A stretch of 64,000 nt of DNA from Bedellia somnulentella (GCA_963576735.1 OY755196.1:11203912-11267911); one strand, 5' to 3'; positions 51,441 through 62,848 are shown, counted from the first letter of the stretch. The notes: generated by a model not told the origin, from the sequence alone. Translations and numbers: made by a program.

Positions 51441-52004
51441 TATTAATCATACAAAATGATAAGGGTACGGTTGTACACTCCTAAAATTGTATTTTTATTT
51501 TAATGACTAGAAATACCCTGGAAATAATTTATATGGCAAAACAACGTTCAGCTAGAAAGACTATAAAACAGTTGCTAAGATACAAAAAAAATATTATTTA
51601 GATCCTCTCTAGTATTTACAACGTGTGCTTTTTACGACTCCCACCGGAAATATAGGCTAATGCTATTCTACGCCGACACTACGACTAACACTCACTACTC
51701 AAAGAAAAATATAGGGTGTTATCTCCAACACTACATACCTACGAATCATCATTCTTCGTATCTTCAATATTTTGAAATTGGTATAATAATTACAAAACGT
51801 AAGATGATTGCCGCCATTGTTGGTACCCTGAGTTGGACCTTCTGTATCTGATATCATCTTTCAACGGATTTCGTTCCTTTCAATGCTAATGAGATTTATT
51901 ATCTCTTACTAAATTCACACGGAGTCGAAATTTATACAAATTATGTTGAGGGAAAGTCCGGCTTGTTCGGCAATTAGTCCATGATAACGTATGTACTAGG
52001 AGAC
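51441..52004. other. Unclassified sequence
   Basis: No gene. A short family 1 scrap at about 51630-51690 (CCACCGGAAATATAGG to GCCGACACTACG). Confidence 0.4.
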
Positions 52005-52016
52005 ATGAATATATAT

Positions 52017-52268
52017 ACATACATACATACATATACTCACGGCTATAAATCCCTAGAAAGGGTAGCCAGAGCTAAGGAATTCGAAATTCCTCAGCCAAAT
52101 TTTGGAAAGCTGAGTGGGAAAAAGATGGTAAAATAAAGGTTGTTGGTGATGGGTCTCCAACCGCATCGCCCAAAAATCCCTTAAAAGCCCCAATACCGTT
52201 AGTCGCCTCTTACGTACACCCACCGGAAGAAAGGGGTAGTGCTATTCTATGCCAACACTATACAGCTT
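52017..52268 (-). mobile_element. Family 1 element with 12-bp TSD
   Basis: ATGAATATATAT at 52005-52016 and 52269-52280. Complete copy. Confidence 0.9.
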
Positions 52269-52280
52269 ATGAATATATAT

Positions 52281-52754
52281 GTTTTTTTCTTCACTAAAGG
52301 ATATCCATTGATTGAAATTTAATCATAAGTTTCGTTTTCATAGAACAAATATATCAGTCTATTCTTTATTTTACCATAGATATTGGCACAAAATAAAAGT
52401 GTATATGTATATACAGTATTGAGACATAGTTGTGGCGACCGTTAGACGGCGAACTCACTCGCACACTAGCAGCGTCATAAAAAATCGTACATCGCGGTAT
52501 CGAAATGTTTCTCTAGCTAAACATAAATACAAATTCAAAGTTGGTGCACAGCAGGGTGTACTGGCGAGTATATCTTTGCTGTTCCCACAGTGGAGACCCC
52601 CGACAACAACATGACGGATCTTTCTACTACATTTCTCAATCTACCCACAACTTACATCCATCCATTTGTACCAGAAAGTTAGTACGTAACAAAATGACTA
52701 AAAATCTGTTTATTTTCCTGTCCATCTATAAGGTATATATAGAGGTAGGGGATA
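52281..52754. other. Unclassified sequence
   Basis: No gene or repeat supported. Confidence 0.4.
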
Positions 52755-52920
52755 AAGGGGCTTTCCAAGTGATTTTTGGGCGATGTGGTTGGAGACCGGT
52801 CACCAAAAACATTTATTATTACCAGCTTTTCCCCACTCAACTTCCAAAAGTGGCTCAGGAATTTCTCGGTCCAAAGCTCTGGCTACCCCGTTTAGGGAAT
52901 TATAGCCGTGAGTATGTATG
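52755..52920 (+). mobile_element. Family 1 element, 5'-truncated
   Basis: Starts at GGGGCTTTCCAAGTGATTTT and runs to GCCGTGAGTATGTATG. Confidence 0.8.
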
Positions 52921-52939
52921 CCATCTATAAGAAAATCAT

Positions 52940-53304
52940 AACATAACATAACGTTCACGCCGAATATCCCCGAAGGGGTTGGCAGAGGTACTAATACTTC
53001 TGAACATCACGTGACTTTGTCACCTGCTGTTCAGAGTACCCACGTTTTGCATGGACAGTGTACTCACGTGATAGGGAGCAGGCCTATTGCCGTTTTTGTA
53101 CGAATACACTGTCACATGACTAAGTACAACTCAGCCATGTGGGTTTCCTCACGATGTTTTCCCTCACCGTTAACAACCATGATAAATTAACCACACATAT
53201 GTCTTTAGAAAAGACAAATTGGTGTAGGCCCGACCCAGGATTTGAACACTAGTCGTTTGCACGATAGCCGAGTGTTCTACCCACTGGGCTATCACGGTTG
53301 TTGA
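52940..53304 (-). mobile_element. Family 2 SINE, full length (reference copy)
   Basis: Complete minus-strand copy. The sense strand starts with the tRNA-like head at 53300 (CGTGATAGCCCAGTGGGTAG, box B GGTTC-less but GTTCAAATCCTGGG) and ends CCCCTTCGGGGATATTCGGC at 52955. It contains two CACGTG motifs. Confidence 0.87.
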
Positions 53305-53504
53305 AAATCATGATTTAGATTATTGACTTATACTTCATAAATTTTAGAACAGTAACAAGGGACAGTGAGTTAATACCAATTCAAAGATTTAATCATTATT
53401 ATACTGGATTAGTGAGCCGATACTACACACCCAAACTTCCTAAATGTGAGCTATTTTGTGTTGTGTGTGTGTTTTTTTAAAATAAAATTCATTAAAAACA
53501 TACA

Positions 53505-53680
53505 TATGCTCACTCTAATAGTTCCCATTGGGGTAGGAAGAGACTAGCGATCGCCACTTTATACAATTTATCTGCATTCATCAACGAAGCTGGAGATGTT
53601 TGTCAGGAATCGTACAAAGTGGCGATCGATTTTCTCTGCCTACCATTTGGGAACTAATATCGTGAGTATAATGTATGTAG
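53505..53680. repeat. Inverted LINE-T 3' ends
   Basis: Minus-strand LINE-T end (GTTCCCATTGGGGTAGGAAG, 53520-53580) joined to a plus-strand end (GAAGCTGGAGATGTTTGTCA to CGTGAGTATAATGTATG, 53585-53680). Confidence 0.78.
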
Positions 53681-53932
53681 CCGTGTAGTGTCGGCTTAGA
53701 ATAACACTACCCCATTTCTACCCGTGGGTGATCGTAAGAGGCGACTAAGGGTATAGGGGCTTTTTAAGTGATTTTTAGGCGATGTGGTTGGAGACCCGTC
53801 ACCAAAAACATTTATTATTACTATCTTTTCCCCAATCAACTTCCAAAAGTGGCTGAGGAATTTCTCATTCCAAAGCTCTGGCTACCCCGTTGAGGGATAA
53901 CCGTGAGTATATGTATGTATGTATGTATGAGA
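53681..53932 (+). mobile_element. Family 1 element
   Basis: Complete copy starting GCCGTGTAGTGTCGGC, with a GTGATCGTAAGAGG variant block shared with 62849-63086. Confidence 0.87.
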
Positions 53933-54164
53933 ATGATTTATTCAGCGTCTTGATTAGGTATGTATGTGAGACATAATTACCAGGTACATTCACCGCATAC
54001 ATACGTCTCCTCTATATTGTTTTGTGAGAAAACACATGCTTAGGCATTAGGCAAGTAATTGTTGTATGATGGAAACTGTTACGTGGTTTTTGCTTAACGA
54101 CCGCCATAGTGTAAGTGGGTGTTTAGACTGACTAGGATTCTGTAGTACTGACTACCATGCATAA
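53933..54164. other. Unclassified sequence
   Basis: Nothing recognised. Confidence 0.4.
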
Positions 54165-54406
54165 TTACATATATTCAAGGCCATAAATCTCAAAAAGGGG
54201 ATAACCAGAGCTTCAGAGTTAGAAACTGAGCCACATTTGAATGTTGATAGGGGACTAGATGGTAGAAATAAAGTATCGTTGGTGATGGACCTCCAACCGC
54301 ATCGCCCAAAAACCACTTAAAAAGCCCCATACTATAAGTCGCCTCTTACGAAACCCGTGGGTAGAAAGGGGTAGTAAGTGACATTCTAAGCCGACACTAC
54401 GCGGCG
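54165..54406 (-). mobile_element. Family 1 element, subtype B
   Basis: Minus-strand subtype B copy (GGGGACTAGATGG, AAATAAAGTATCGTTGG) ending CCGACACTACGCGGC. Confidence 0.83.
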
Positions 54407-55830
54407 GCAAAAAATATGAGAGTAAAATAGCGAAAAGAGGAAATGACAATCAATCCGTTTCTAGGAGTTGTCCTCAGAATAACATTCAATTCATCACAGC
54501 CTATATGTCCTCACAGAGTACTTGCCTACCCTGACCTGAATAAATTATTAGGCTACTTACTACCGCGATACAGCATGAACAGACGTATTTAAAAAAAAAA
54601 CATTGGCGATAAAATATTTAATTCCATTTCGGACATACATGGAGCGCAAGAGATTTAAATTGACGATACAATCAGTCAATGAGAAAAATTCAATCAAATT
54701 AACTGAAAAAATCCATAGCGTGCATTCATGTACACATAAAATAATTATATTGATTGCATCATTGTCTCCTCAATACTTGTGTGAATTCGGTCGTCAAACT
54801 TCACTAGTGTTATTCAATCAAATTTGAACCTTAAGCCGTTGAATTAAGGTGCAAGAAGAGCGAATGTGAATGTTGGCGCGAATAACCCGGCTATATTAGT
54901 GTTGTCATGGCGACGTGATTGTTTTCCCGCGTGCGAAAATGGTTGACAGTTTTTGTCTTCCCGGTAAGTTTTGTGGTTTTGAATTGTGAATACAATCTTA
55001 TCAGCCTTAATTAAACGATTATTGATTGCAGTAAAGATTTAAGTAAGTAAGTATGTGCAATATTTTCTGAGGACAATATTTATCGAAAAGAAGATGCTAT
55101 TTTTTTTAAATATAAAATAGATACAAAGATATTTAAAATAAGTTTTAAAAGAGGAGCGTATACAGTGAAGCCATCCATAGTGTCTACGACTCCATTAGAG
55201 TAAATGGCATGAATATTATATGTAATTTAGTAAGCCAAAGAATTTCTACTAGTCCAGTAACATTAAACTAAAGGAACAAATGCCGAATTCTTAAACTCGT
55301 TTCATTCAATCACACTATGCAATTTGAAGTTGCATTTATAAATCATAATTTTATTGTTTTATTAAAATAACTATAGTTTCCATAACGCGACTATCCCCAT
55401 CATGCCAAATGCCCACACATCAATCAATAATGAACCTTACACCACCGCAATAAATCCCAAATTACCTCATCATATCACGTTGAAAGATGTCATTTTAGCT
55501 ATTCCGGATTTCCGGGTAATGATAACATAATAGGAGTGATTACCGTAAAGTGATATTGGATAAGATCCTAATTGTTTAATTAGGTAAAAGTTCTTGGGAC
55601 AATGTCTACTCTACACGATTGACAGTAACCATATCTGAAAGATACTGGTATAATGTAAGGAAAATTGAAGTGACGTGTCTATAGAAATCTGTTCATATCA
55701 AAAAGGTCATGTGTGAGAGAAAGTGTGAAATAAAGATATTGTATAAAAATATTTAAAATAAGTGTTAAAATGTTTAGGCCATGTAGGAAGGATGGATCCA
55801 AGTAAATTGGTAAATTGTAAAGTATATAGA
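54407..55830. other. Unique-looking sequence, few repeats
   Basis: The longest stretch in the distal third without a recognised transposon. Contains a candidate first exon at 54939-54963. A weak LINE-T scrap may lie near 55770. No other coding supported. Confidence 0.45.
54939..54963 (+). CDS. Candidate short first coding exon
   Basis: ATGGTTGACAG... encodes MVDSFCLP and ends at a consensus donor CCG|GTAAGT (54964). It is preceded by GC-richer DNA with a short upstream ATGGCGACGTGA. No partner exon was found. It could equally be chance. Confidence 0.2.
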
Positions 55831-56750
55831 TGTCGTAGGATGATTTGATGTTTAGGTTTTTTGCAAAATACCTAGGGATTTTGCAAAAATCCGGATAATT
55901 AGACAACGGTTATAATATTTTCTAATCCTACTATGTTTTTTGCAAAAAAACTAGTTGGTTCAGTATGACTCCGAAACGAAATGTCAGTTTTTGTGAATAC
56001 TGTACACTGATTGGTTGATTGCAGTGCCCCATAAACACGTGATTTCTGATTGGTTGTTAATTAAGACGTATTTACTTCATTGTTGCAACCTACATTTAAT
56101 TTGATTGATATTTTAATTTTAGTTACAAAAAGTTCCTAAGAATAAAAATAGTATTGTCATTTCCCTCAATAACTCTAGCTATAATACCTCAATACTACAA
56201 TTTAAAACGTACTTACTTTATTGTTCCTACCTATATTGAAGACGTCCGTGGCCGAGGGTATAGGTGACTTTTCGGTCTGGAGGTTGCGGGTTTGATCCCC
56301 GCTGAGAGCAACATTTATGTGATGAGCATATTATTATATTAAATATATCGCTGAGTTAGTATCCCATAATACAAGTGTTACTTAGTTTGGGGTAACTTGA
56401 TCTGTGTATAATATGTCCGAACGTGATTGTAATTTTACTCCAACAAAATTGTAAAAAAAAATATTTAATTCCTAGTATCTAATAATAAGTATTGTCATTT
56501 TTTACCCTTTATAACTCTAGCTATAATATCTCAATACCACAATGACGAACCAATCAGAATAAGTGTAGGCGAGCAATAAGAAATCAGCCAATCAGCATTA
56601 GAGAAGTACAATCTTACTAAACCAACTAGTTTTTTTTGCAAAAAACCTAGTAAGATTAGAAAATATTATAACCGTTGTCTAATTATCCGGATTTTTGCAA
56701 AATCCCTAGGTTTTTTGCAAAAAACCTAAACATCAAATCATCCTACGACA
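55831..56750. mobile_element. Solo inverted-repeat element (TGTCGTAGGATG), 920 bp
   Basis: Same TIRs as 18448-27481, flanked by TAGA at 55827-55830 and 56751-56754. Contains an intact inner family 3 SINE at about 56243-56420 and no coding sequence. It is the empty-site reference for the 8.1-kb transposon. Confidence 0.9.
56243..56430 (+). mobile_element. Family 3 SINE inside the solo element
   Basis: tRNA-like head GTCCGTGGCCGAGGGTATAG with box B GGTTTGATCCCC, then GCTGAGTTAGTATCCCATAA, the site interrupted in the other copy. Confidence 0.82.
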
Positions 56751-56772
56751 TAGATATATATAGAGAATGAGA

Positions 56773-57125
56773 CGACGTGATAGCTCAATGGGTATAGAAC
56801 ACCGGCTGACGTGCAAGCGACTAGTGTTAAAATCCCGGGTCGGGCCTACACCAGTTTGTCTTTTCTAAAGACATGTGTGGTTAATTTATCATGGTTGTTA
56901 ACGGTGAGGGAAAACATCGTGAGGAAACCCACATGGCTGAGTTGTACTCAGTCATGTGACAGTGTATTCGTACAAAACGGCGATAGGCCTGCCCCCTATC
57001 ACATGAGTACACTGTCCATGCAAAACGTGGGTACTCTGAACACCAGGTGACAATGTCACGTGATGTTCGGAAGTATTAGTACCTCTGCCAACCCCTTTGG
57101 GGATATTCGGGGTGAACGTTTATGT
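56773..57125 (+). mobile_element. Family 2 SINE, full length
   Basis: Head GACGTGATAGCTCAATGGGT, CTTTTCTAAAGACATGTG, TCACATGAGTACACTG, TCACGTGATGTTCGGAAG and CCCCTTTGGGGATATTCGG in order. Confidence 0.87.
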
Positions 57126-57142
57126 TTATGTTATGTTTATTA

Positions 57143-57195
57143 CAGAGAATGTCCATGGTAATGTCAGTAGAGAACCACCACGGAGGACACATATT
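57143..57195 (+). mobile_element. LINE-T scrap
   Basis: About 50 bp matching the GNVSRG-RPRRTH coding region (ATGTCAGTAGAGAACCACCA). Confidence 0.6.
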
Positions 57196-57376
57196 TAAAT
57201 ACGAGTACTAAAGCAAATATGTTAAAAACGGTGTGTGTTTGAAATATGAGAACGTATAAAGTTTTGAAGAATTCAGATATTCAGGATCCTGCGATAGTCA
57301 TGGATCACCAAATCAAGTACTTTTTTTTATTATTTATTATTTTTTTAAAAATGCTTAATAATTAATAAGAAAATAC

Positions 57377-57623
57377 ATACATACATACATATACTCACGG
57401 CTATATTTCCCTAGAAGGGGTAGCCAGAGCTAAGGAATTATAAATTCCTCAGCCACTTTTGGAAGTTCAGTGGGGAAAAGATGGTATAATAAAGGTTGCT
57501 GGTGATGGGTCTCCAACCGAATCGCCCAAAATCCCTTAAAAGCCCCAATACCGTTAGTCGCCTCTTACGTACACCCAACGGAAGAAATGGGGTAATGCTA
57601 TTCTATGCCGACACTACACAGCA
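57377..57623 (-). mobile_element. Family 1 element with 16-bp TSD
   Basis: ATTAATAAGAAAATAC (57361-57376) and ATTATTAAGAAAATAC (57624-57639), one mismatch. Complete copy. Confidence 0.92.
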
Positions 57624-57664
57624 ATTATTAAGAAAATACTCATTAATTATTTGTTTGCAGTTGT

Positions 57665-57730
57665 TGCAGAGAACCCGCGACCCGGGTCCAGAAGCCGGTC
57701 TGACCACTAGACCACAGACCTCGATGAAGA
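57665..57730 (-). repeat. tRNA-like fragment
   Basis: Sense strand GAGGTCTGTGGTCTAGTGGT and CTTCTGGACCCGGGTCGCGG resemble a Glu/Asp-type tRNA head, but the acceptor stem is incomplete. Probably a SINE remnant. Confidence 0.45.
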
Positions 57731-57794
57731 GTATCCAAGCAGCGAATCATCGTTGGGTCTGATTTCTCTGGACATTAGTATAGTTCACATTCTT

Positions 57795-58405
57795 GGGTAT
57801 AGTGTTAGCTCGAAATAGCAGACAGGCGTGGGTTCAAATCTCGAGTCGGGCCTATACCACTTTGTCTTTTCTAAGGAAGATGTTTTTATCATGGTAGTTA
57901 ACAGTTGGATGGATGATAGAAAATTGGTTAAAGGGATCTATAGAGCTAGTGTGGATGGTAATGTTAGTAGAGGACGACCACGGAGAACACACTTGGACCA
58001 AATTGAGAGTGTGCTCAAAAAGGCTGGCGTCCGAAGTATGAAGAATAAAAGAGCATGTATGAAAAGATTGATGGATGTAAACGAAGCTAGAGAGGTTTGT
58101 TAGGATCGTACGAAGTGGCGATCGATAGTCTCTGCCTACCCCAATGGGAGTTAATGGCGTGAGTATATGTATGTATGTATGTATGTTAACAGTAAGGGAA
58201 AAATTCGGTAGGTAACTATGGCTATATTGTACTTAGTCATGTGACAGTGTATTTGCCATAGGTAGACGATAGGCCTTCCCCATATCACGTGAGTACACTG
58301 TCCAAGCAAAAAGTGGGTACTCTGAATGGAAGGCAATGTCACATGAAGATTAGAAGTATTAGTTCCTCTGCCAACACCTACGGGGATATACGGCGTGAAC
58401 ATTTG
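57795..58405 (+). mobile_element. Family 2 SINE split by LINE-T
   Basis: 57795-57905 has the box B region and CTTTTCTAAG; 58194-58405 has the body and GGCGTGAACATTTGAGTG end. GTTAACAGT flanks the LINE at 57897-57905 and 58185-58193. Confidence 0.87.
57906..58184 (+). mobile_element. LINE-T copy with 9-bp TSD inside family 2
   Basis: 279 bp, 5'-truncated at the MDDRKLVKGIYRASVDGNVS codons, with an in-frame TAG replacing the CQD codon at about 58101, and a (TATG)n tail. Confidence 0.9.
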
Positions 58406-58514
58406 AGTGTGAGTTTCTATAACCTTTAATGTTATCTTTTTCCTGAGATAAAGAATCTTTCATATTCGTTACATATCTATATTATTTTGTAATATGTAAT
58501 ATTCATATTGTTAT

Positions 58515-58765
58515 TTAGATTAAATAAGTTAGTTTTAAGTAAGCTTAATATCTTATTATGTTTTTTTTTTGGCCTTGTTTTGTGCATCTACCCAAATAAT
58601 TAATTTATCGATCTCACCTTCCAAAGGTTGTCTGGAAGAGATCGCTTTTAGCGATAAGACCGCCAATTGTACCTCACTGTAAACTGTTTGATTATATTAT
58701 TACTTTTGTAAATTTGTGTTTGATGTGCAATAAAGAGTTATTCTATTCTATTCTATTCTATTCTT
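58515..58765 (+). mobile_element. LINE 3' end with (TATTC)n tail
   Basis: 3' UTR copy with GTGCAATAAAGAGTTATTC and five ATTCT units. Uninterrupted version of 51112-51440. Confidence 0.82.
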
Positions 58766-58848
58766 TTATGGCGAGGTTTTAAACAGCTCAATCATAAAAA
58801 TATATATAAGCTTGTGTACCTACACCAAATAAGTGATTATCTATATCT

Positions 58849-59410
58849 ATCTATACTTATAATAAATCTGTAGAGAGGTCAACTCTGTACATGAAATATA
58901 ATTACAAAATAACTAATAGGGGTTGATTAGTGATCGATACTGATGCCAAAAATGCAATCAGTAAAATTTTAGTCTGTCTGTCCGTCTGTCGGTTTGTATG
59001 TTCCTTATGGAAACAAAAACTGCTAGACGGATTTTTACGAAACTTGGTACAATTATCCTTCATAATCCTGGGCAGGTTATAGTGTACTTTGCGGCAGAGT
59101 AGTAAAGGGGAATTTTGGGTGTGGAGGAAAAGGGAAGATCTTCCGCCAGGCGGTGGTATGCCTGGGGACCGCGGTCCAACTGTATTAAGTTGGAACTTGT
59201 ATATATAGTAAATGTTTTTTAGAAACTTCGATTGCGCGATGTACGATTTGTATGGCGAGTCTTGATGACGAGTGTGACGTATATTGCTTCGTTACGTGTT
59301 GCTGTGGAATGTGATTCTTCTTGCACTGTCAGCGTTTCTATGTAGTGCGCGTCATTGTGTACTGACAGCGCGCCGCTACATTGGGAAAACGGAAGAAGTA
59401 ACTCCATTTT
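58849..59410 (+). mobile_element. Helitron-like (CTGT)n element, copy 1
   Basis: Starts TCTATACTTATAATAAATCTG and contains a short GTCTGTCTGTC run and TTTGTATGTTCCTTATGG. It matches 63596-63910 but carries about 260 extra bases (about 59115-59378). The TCTATACT start and internal microsatellite recall lepidopteran Helitron-derived repeats (Lep1-like); classification tentative. Confidence 0.6.
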
Positions 59411-59528
59411 AAGTAATAAATTCGGACATATGCCACAGAACCCGTTAGTCCCTATTTATAACCCAACAACTTACTCATTACACCGAAAGATATAAATAAT
59501 TATTTAGAGTTAAAAAGATGTATACACA

Positions 59529-59983
59529 AGAAGCATGAAAGCAGAGTGAATGCAGTAGAGATGGGGTCCCTCAGAATTTTTAATGTTAGATTATGTGATC
59601 GTGTGAGGAATGAAGTGATTCGGGAAAGGTGTGGTGTAAAAGATGATATTGTAAGAAAGATAGGAAAAAATAATGTTGAGATAGTTAGGGCATATAGAGA
59701 GGATGGATGACAGTAAATTGGTGAAAGAGATATATAGAGCCAATGTGGAAGGTAATGTTAGTAGAGGGCGACCTCGGAGGACACATTTGGATCAAATAGA
59801 AAATGTGCTCAAAAAGGCAGGTGTCCGAAGTACGAAGAATAAAAGAGCATGTATGAAAAGACTGATGGATGTAAACGAAGCCAGAGAGGTTTGCCAGGAT
59901 CGTACAAAGTGGCGATCGATAGTCTCTGCCTACCCAAATGGGAACTAACGGTGTGAGAATATGTATGTATGTATGTATTAGAA
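59529..59983 (+). mobile_element. LINE-T 3' end
   Basis: From AAGCATGAAAGCAGAGTGAATG through a frame broken by an extra A near 59671, then an intact 81-residue frame (DDSKLVKEIYRANVEGNVSR to SIVSAYPNGN) and (TATG)n. Nearly identical to 12959-13617. Confidence 0.88.
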
Positions 59984-59999
59984 AAATTATGTCAATTTT

Positions 60000-60160
60000 C
60001 TAATAGAAAAGAATAGAAAATTCTTTATTGTTCATCACAGTTTTACATATTACATATAAAGTTTTTATTTTGTAGTATTTATTATATTATAGTCTTGAAG
60101 AGAAGTACAATTAATAAATTAAGTTCTTTTTTCAAGTATATTCGAGTATCCAAGCACTAC
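60000..60160 (-). mobile_element. LINE 3' UTR-like, minus strand
   Basis: AGAATAGAAAATTCTTTATTG at the low end resembles the (TATTC)n-tailed LINE terminus. The rest is diverged. Confidence 0.5.
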
Positions 60161-60170
60161 TACACTACCA

Positions 60171-60306
60171 CCCGATTTCTGAATTGAATATTCAAGCTGA
60201 GAACGACTTAAGTATCGTTTTGTCTCATTCAGTTGTTAAGATTTCAATGCGACAGGACGATACTTAAGTTGTTATCAGCTGGAATACTCAATTCAGAAAT
60301 CGGTCG
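60171..60306. mobile_element. Short MITE (CCCGATTTCTGAATTGA), copy 2
   Basis: About 136-bp inverted-repeat element matching 43908-44055 in the opposite orientation. Confidence 0.75.
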
Positions 60307-60506
60307 TAAGATTGTAAGTTTTAAGCATGGTATGCTTCGAGGATCAGTTTTGCAATACCAATCAATCTTGTGATAATCATCTTATTTATTTATTCATGAA
60401 TAATCTCTGCTCTAATTAAATCTATTGAATAAATATATATGCCCCCATGCACCCTATTTACAGCACGGTTGCACAGTTTATTTCACCGATCCCTATATTT
60501 ATTGTA

Positions 60507-60756
60507 CATACATACATACATACATGTACTCACGGCTATAAATCCCGAGAAGGGGTAGCCAGAGCTAAGGAATTAGAAATTCCTCAGCCACTTTTGGAAA
60601 CTTGAGTGGGGAAAAGATGGTAAAGTAAAGGTTGTTGGTGATGGGTCTCCAACCGCATCGCCCAAAAATCCCTTAAAAGCCCCAATACCGTTAGTCGCCT
60701 CTTACGTACACCCACCGGAAGAAATGGGGTAGTGCTATTCTAAGCCGACACTACAC
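60507..60756 (-). mobile_element. Family 1 element with 10-bp TSD
   Basis: ATTTATTGTA at 60497-60506 and 60757-60766. Complete subtype A copy, close to consensus. Confidence 0.92.
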
Positions 60757-60894
60757 ATTTATTGTATTTTATTATATTACATTATTTTTACGATTACGAT
60801 GTTTATTTACTTACTATTCATTTAAGGCTGGATGTACACTAATAATTGCTCACTTAAATGTAAATTCAATCATAAAACTGTTTATGTCGGACTA

Positions 60895-61065
60895 AGTATG
60901 TAAGTAACAGGCGGTACCAGAAAACCAGCTCCCCAGCAGTGTCCTGCGGATGATGGGAACCTAGCTGAGGTACTTTGCCTTTTTGTTGCCATCTGTTTTT
61001 AATTTGTAATGTTTTTATTTGTTATTTTGTGTTTGTTAACAAATAAAAATCGTTTATCTTTATCA
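60895..61065 (+). mobile_element. LINE 3' UTR fragment
   Basis: GGATGATGGGAACCTAGCTG, TTTGCCTTTTTGTTGCCATC and the AACAAATAAAAATCG end, similar to the insert at 45085-45289. Confidence 0.6.
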
Positions 61066-61242
61066 ATAAATATCGTTTTAAAAATATATTTTTATGCAGT
61101 TTTATTTGCACATTTTATAAATTGAAAACCATTTACTGAGAATACATAATACAACACGCTTTTATTGATGCATAAAAAATATTGTTTAGTTGAGGGGACA
61201 ATATATCATCGCCACCAAATTATCTGACTGAGAGAAGCAAAC

Positions 61243-61497
61243 AAAATACATACATACATATACATACTCATGGCTGTAAATCCCTAGAAGGGGTAGCCAG
61301 AGCTAAGGAATTAGAAACTCCTCAGCCACTTTTGGAAAGTTGAGTGGGGTAAAGATGGTAAAATAAAGGTTATTGGTGATGGGTCTCCAACCGCATCGCC
61401 CAAAAATCACTTAAAAAGCCCCTACACCCTTAGTCGCCTCTTACGATGACCGACCGGAAGAAATGGGGTAGTGCTATTCTAAGCCGACACTAAACAG
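61243..61497 (-). mobile_element. Family 1 element, subtype A
   Basis: Complete minus-strand copy. No clear TSD. Confidence 0.85.
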
Positions 61498-62094
61498 AAA
61501 ATAAAATATTTACCGCATTAAAACGAAAAACCAAACACAAAATACTCACGAAATAAAATTAAATCCACAATCACATGACAATTGAAACGAAACACAAAAC
61601 CACTGTGTAATTAAAAAAACTTAATAATGTATTTGACCAACATAAAGGCTGTATGTTCTAAACGAGGTTCTATTGCTAAGTGGCTGCATCTTTTCAGCGC
61701 GGGTAATTTTATTATGAAAGCTATAACATGGCGGGCGATTCTGTGAAACTGCAAGTCGAAGGTAAGTGCGTTCGAAATTAACTCGATACGTGTTGATTTT
61801 AGATATAATAAGGTTTTTATGTTAAATATTCTTTGATTACTCCGAGTTATTACAACCCATTTGGTTCTACGGCGATTCTAGCCTAATTTTAATAGGGGAT
61901 TTGAATTAAAATGGGCCAAACATGGGTCAGCAGACTTTGACCAGTTCTATCGTTATAGTAAATGGAGCAGATGAATTAGAAAATCAATCGGTTTGCTGAA
62001 AAATCTGGTAGTTCATGCTAATGTATCCTTAAACAGTCTTTATAGTAACAGTCTATTTACCCCGATTCCTTCTGATGGTAAGCTGATTGGTGTA
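61498..62094. other. Low-repeat sequence with candidate exon
   Basis: Unique-looking DNA. Contains the candidate exon at 61728-61761; otherwise nothing coding. Confidence 0.4.
61728..61761 (+). CDS. Candidate first coding exon (MAGDSVKLQVE)
   Basis: ATGGCGGGCGATTCTGTGAA encodes MAGDSVKLQVE plus one base and ends at a perfect donor GAAG|GTAAGT. An overlapping upstream ATG at 61713 opens only ten codons. The phase matches a strong acceptor at about 63545 (TTTACTTTGCAG|GT), which adds GFQQKDHWFIKR then a stop. A gene extending beyond the window is also possible. No family recognised. Confidence 0.35.
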
Positions 62095-62330
62095 ACCGTA
62101 ATACTAGGCCGACTATCATTCCGAGGTTGTTAGTTTTTCTGAATATCACATGATATTTTGACATCTGTGCTGTAGAGAACAGGCTTTTATCCGGAAATTG
62201 TTTTAACGTAATAAGAGGCGAATAATAATACTGTTTCGTGAGAATACAGTTTGATGTGTCCGAGTATTATTTAGCCATATGAGTTTCTCGTCGATATTTT
62301 TCTTCACTATAAATAACCTGACTAAAATAC
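62095..62330 (-). mobile_element. Family 2 SINE, degraded
   Basis: Weak colinear matches (CTGAATATCACATGATATT, GCCATATGAGTTTC, TTTTTCTTCACTATAAATAA). Confidence 0.45.
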
Positions 62331-62361
62331 TGTTAATACAAAAAATACCCCGAAGAAAAGT

Positions 62362-62617
62362 ACATACAAACAAACCTACATATACTCACGGCTATTAATC
62401 CCTAGAAGGAGTAGCCAGAGCTAAGGAATTCGAAATTCCTCAGCCACGTTTGGAAAGTTGAGTGGGGAAAAGATGATAAAATAAAGGTTGTTAGTGATAG
62501 GTCTCCAACCGCATCACCCAAAAATCCCTTAGAAGCCCCGATACCGTTAGTCGCCTCTTACTTACACCCACCGGAAGACATGGGATAGTGCTATTCTAAG
62601 CCGACACTACACAGCAA
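62362..62617 (-). mobile_element. Family 1 element with 13-bp TSD
   Basis: CCCGAAGAAAAGT at 62349-62361 and 62618-62630. Complete copy. Confidence 0.92.
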
Positions 62618-62848
62618 CCCGAAGAAAAGTCAATAAATAAAAACTTTTTTTTTATTTAGGACTGTAACGCTTACCTACCTATACTGTAAACCCCAAAAAA
62701 AGTAGCCAGAGATTAAAAATGAGAAATTCCTCATTCTCTTTTAACTTAAGGGCACAAGCACATCGGTTTCTGCTTAGTAGGTATAGTATGAGGCGTTTTA
62801 TAAATATTTCATTCGCAATATTAGAAGTCTTTATTATGTATTATTAGC

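Noticed and set aside
54603..54827. 74-codon plus-strand frame starting MAIKYLIPFRTYMERK
   Set aside because: No recognisable motif, splice context or composition difference from surrounding AT-rich DNA.
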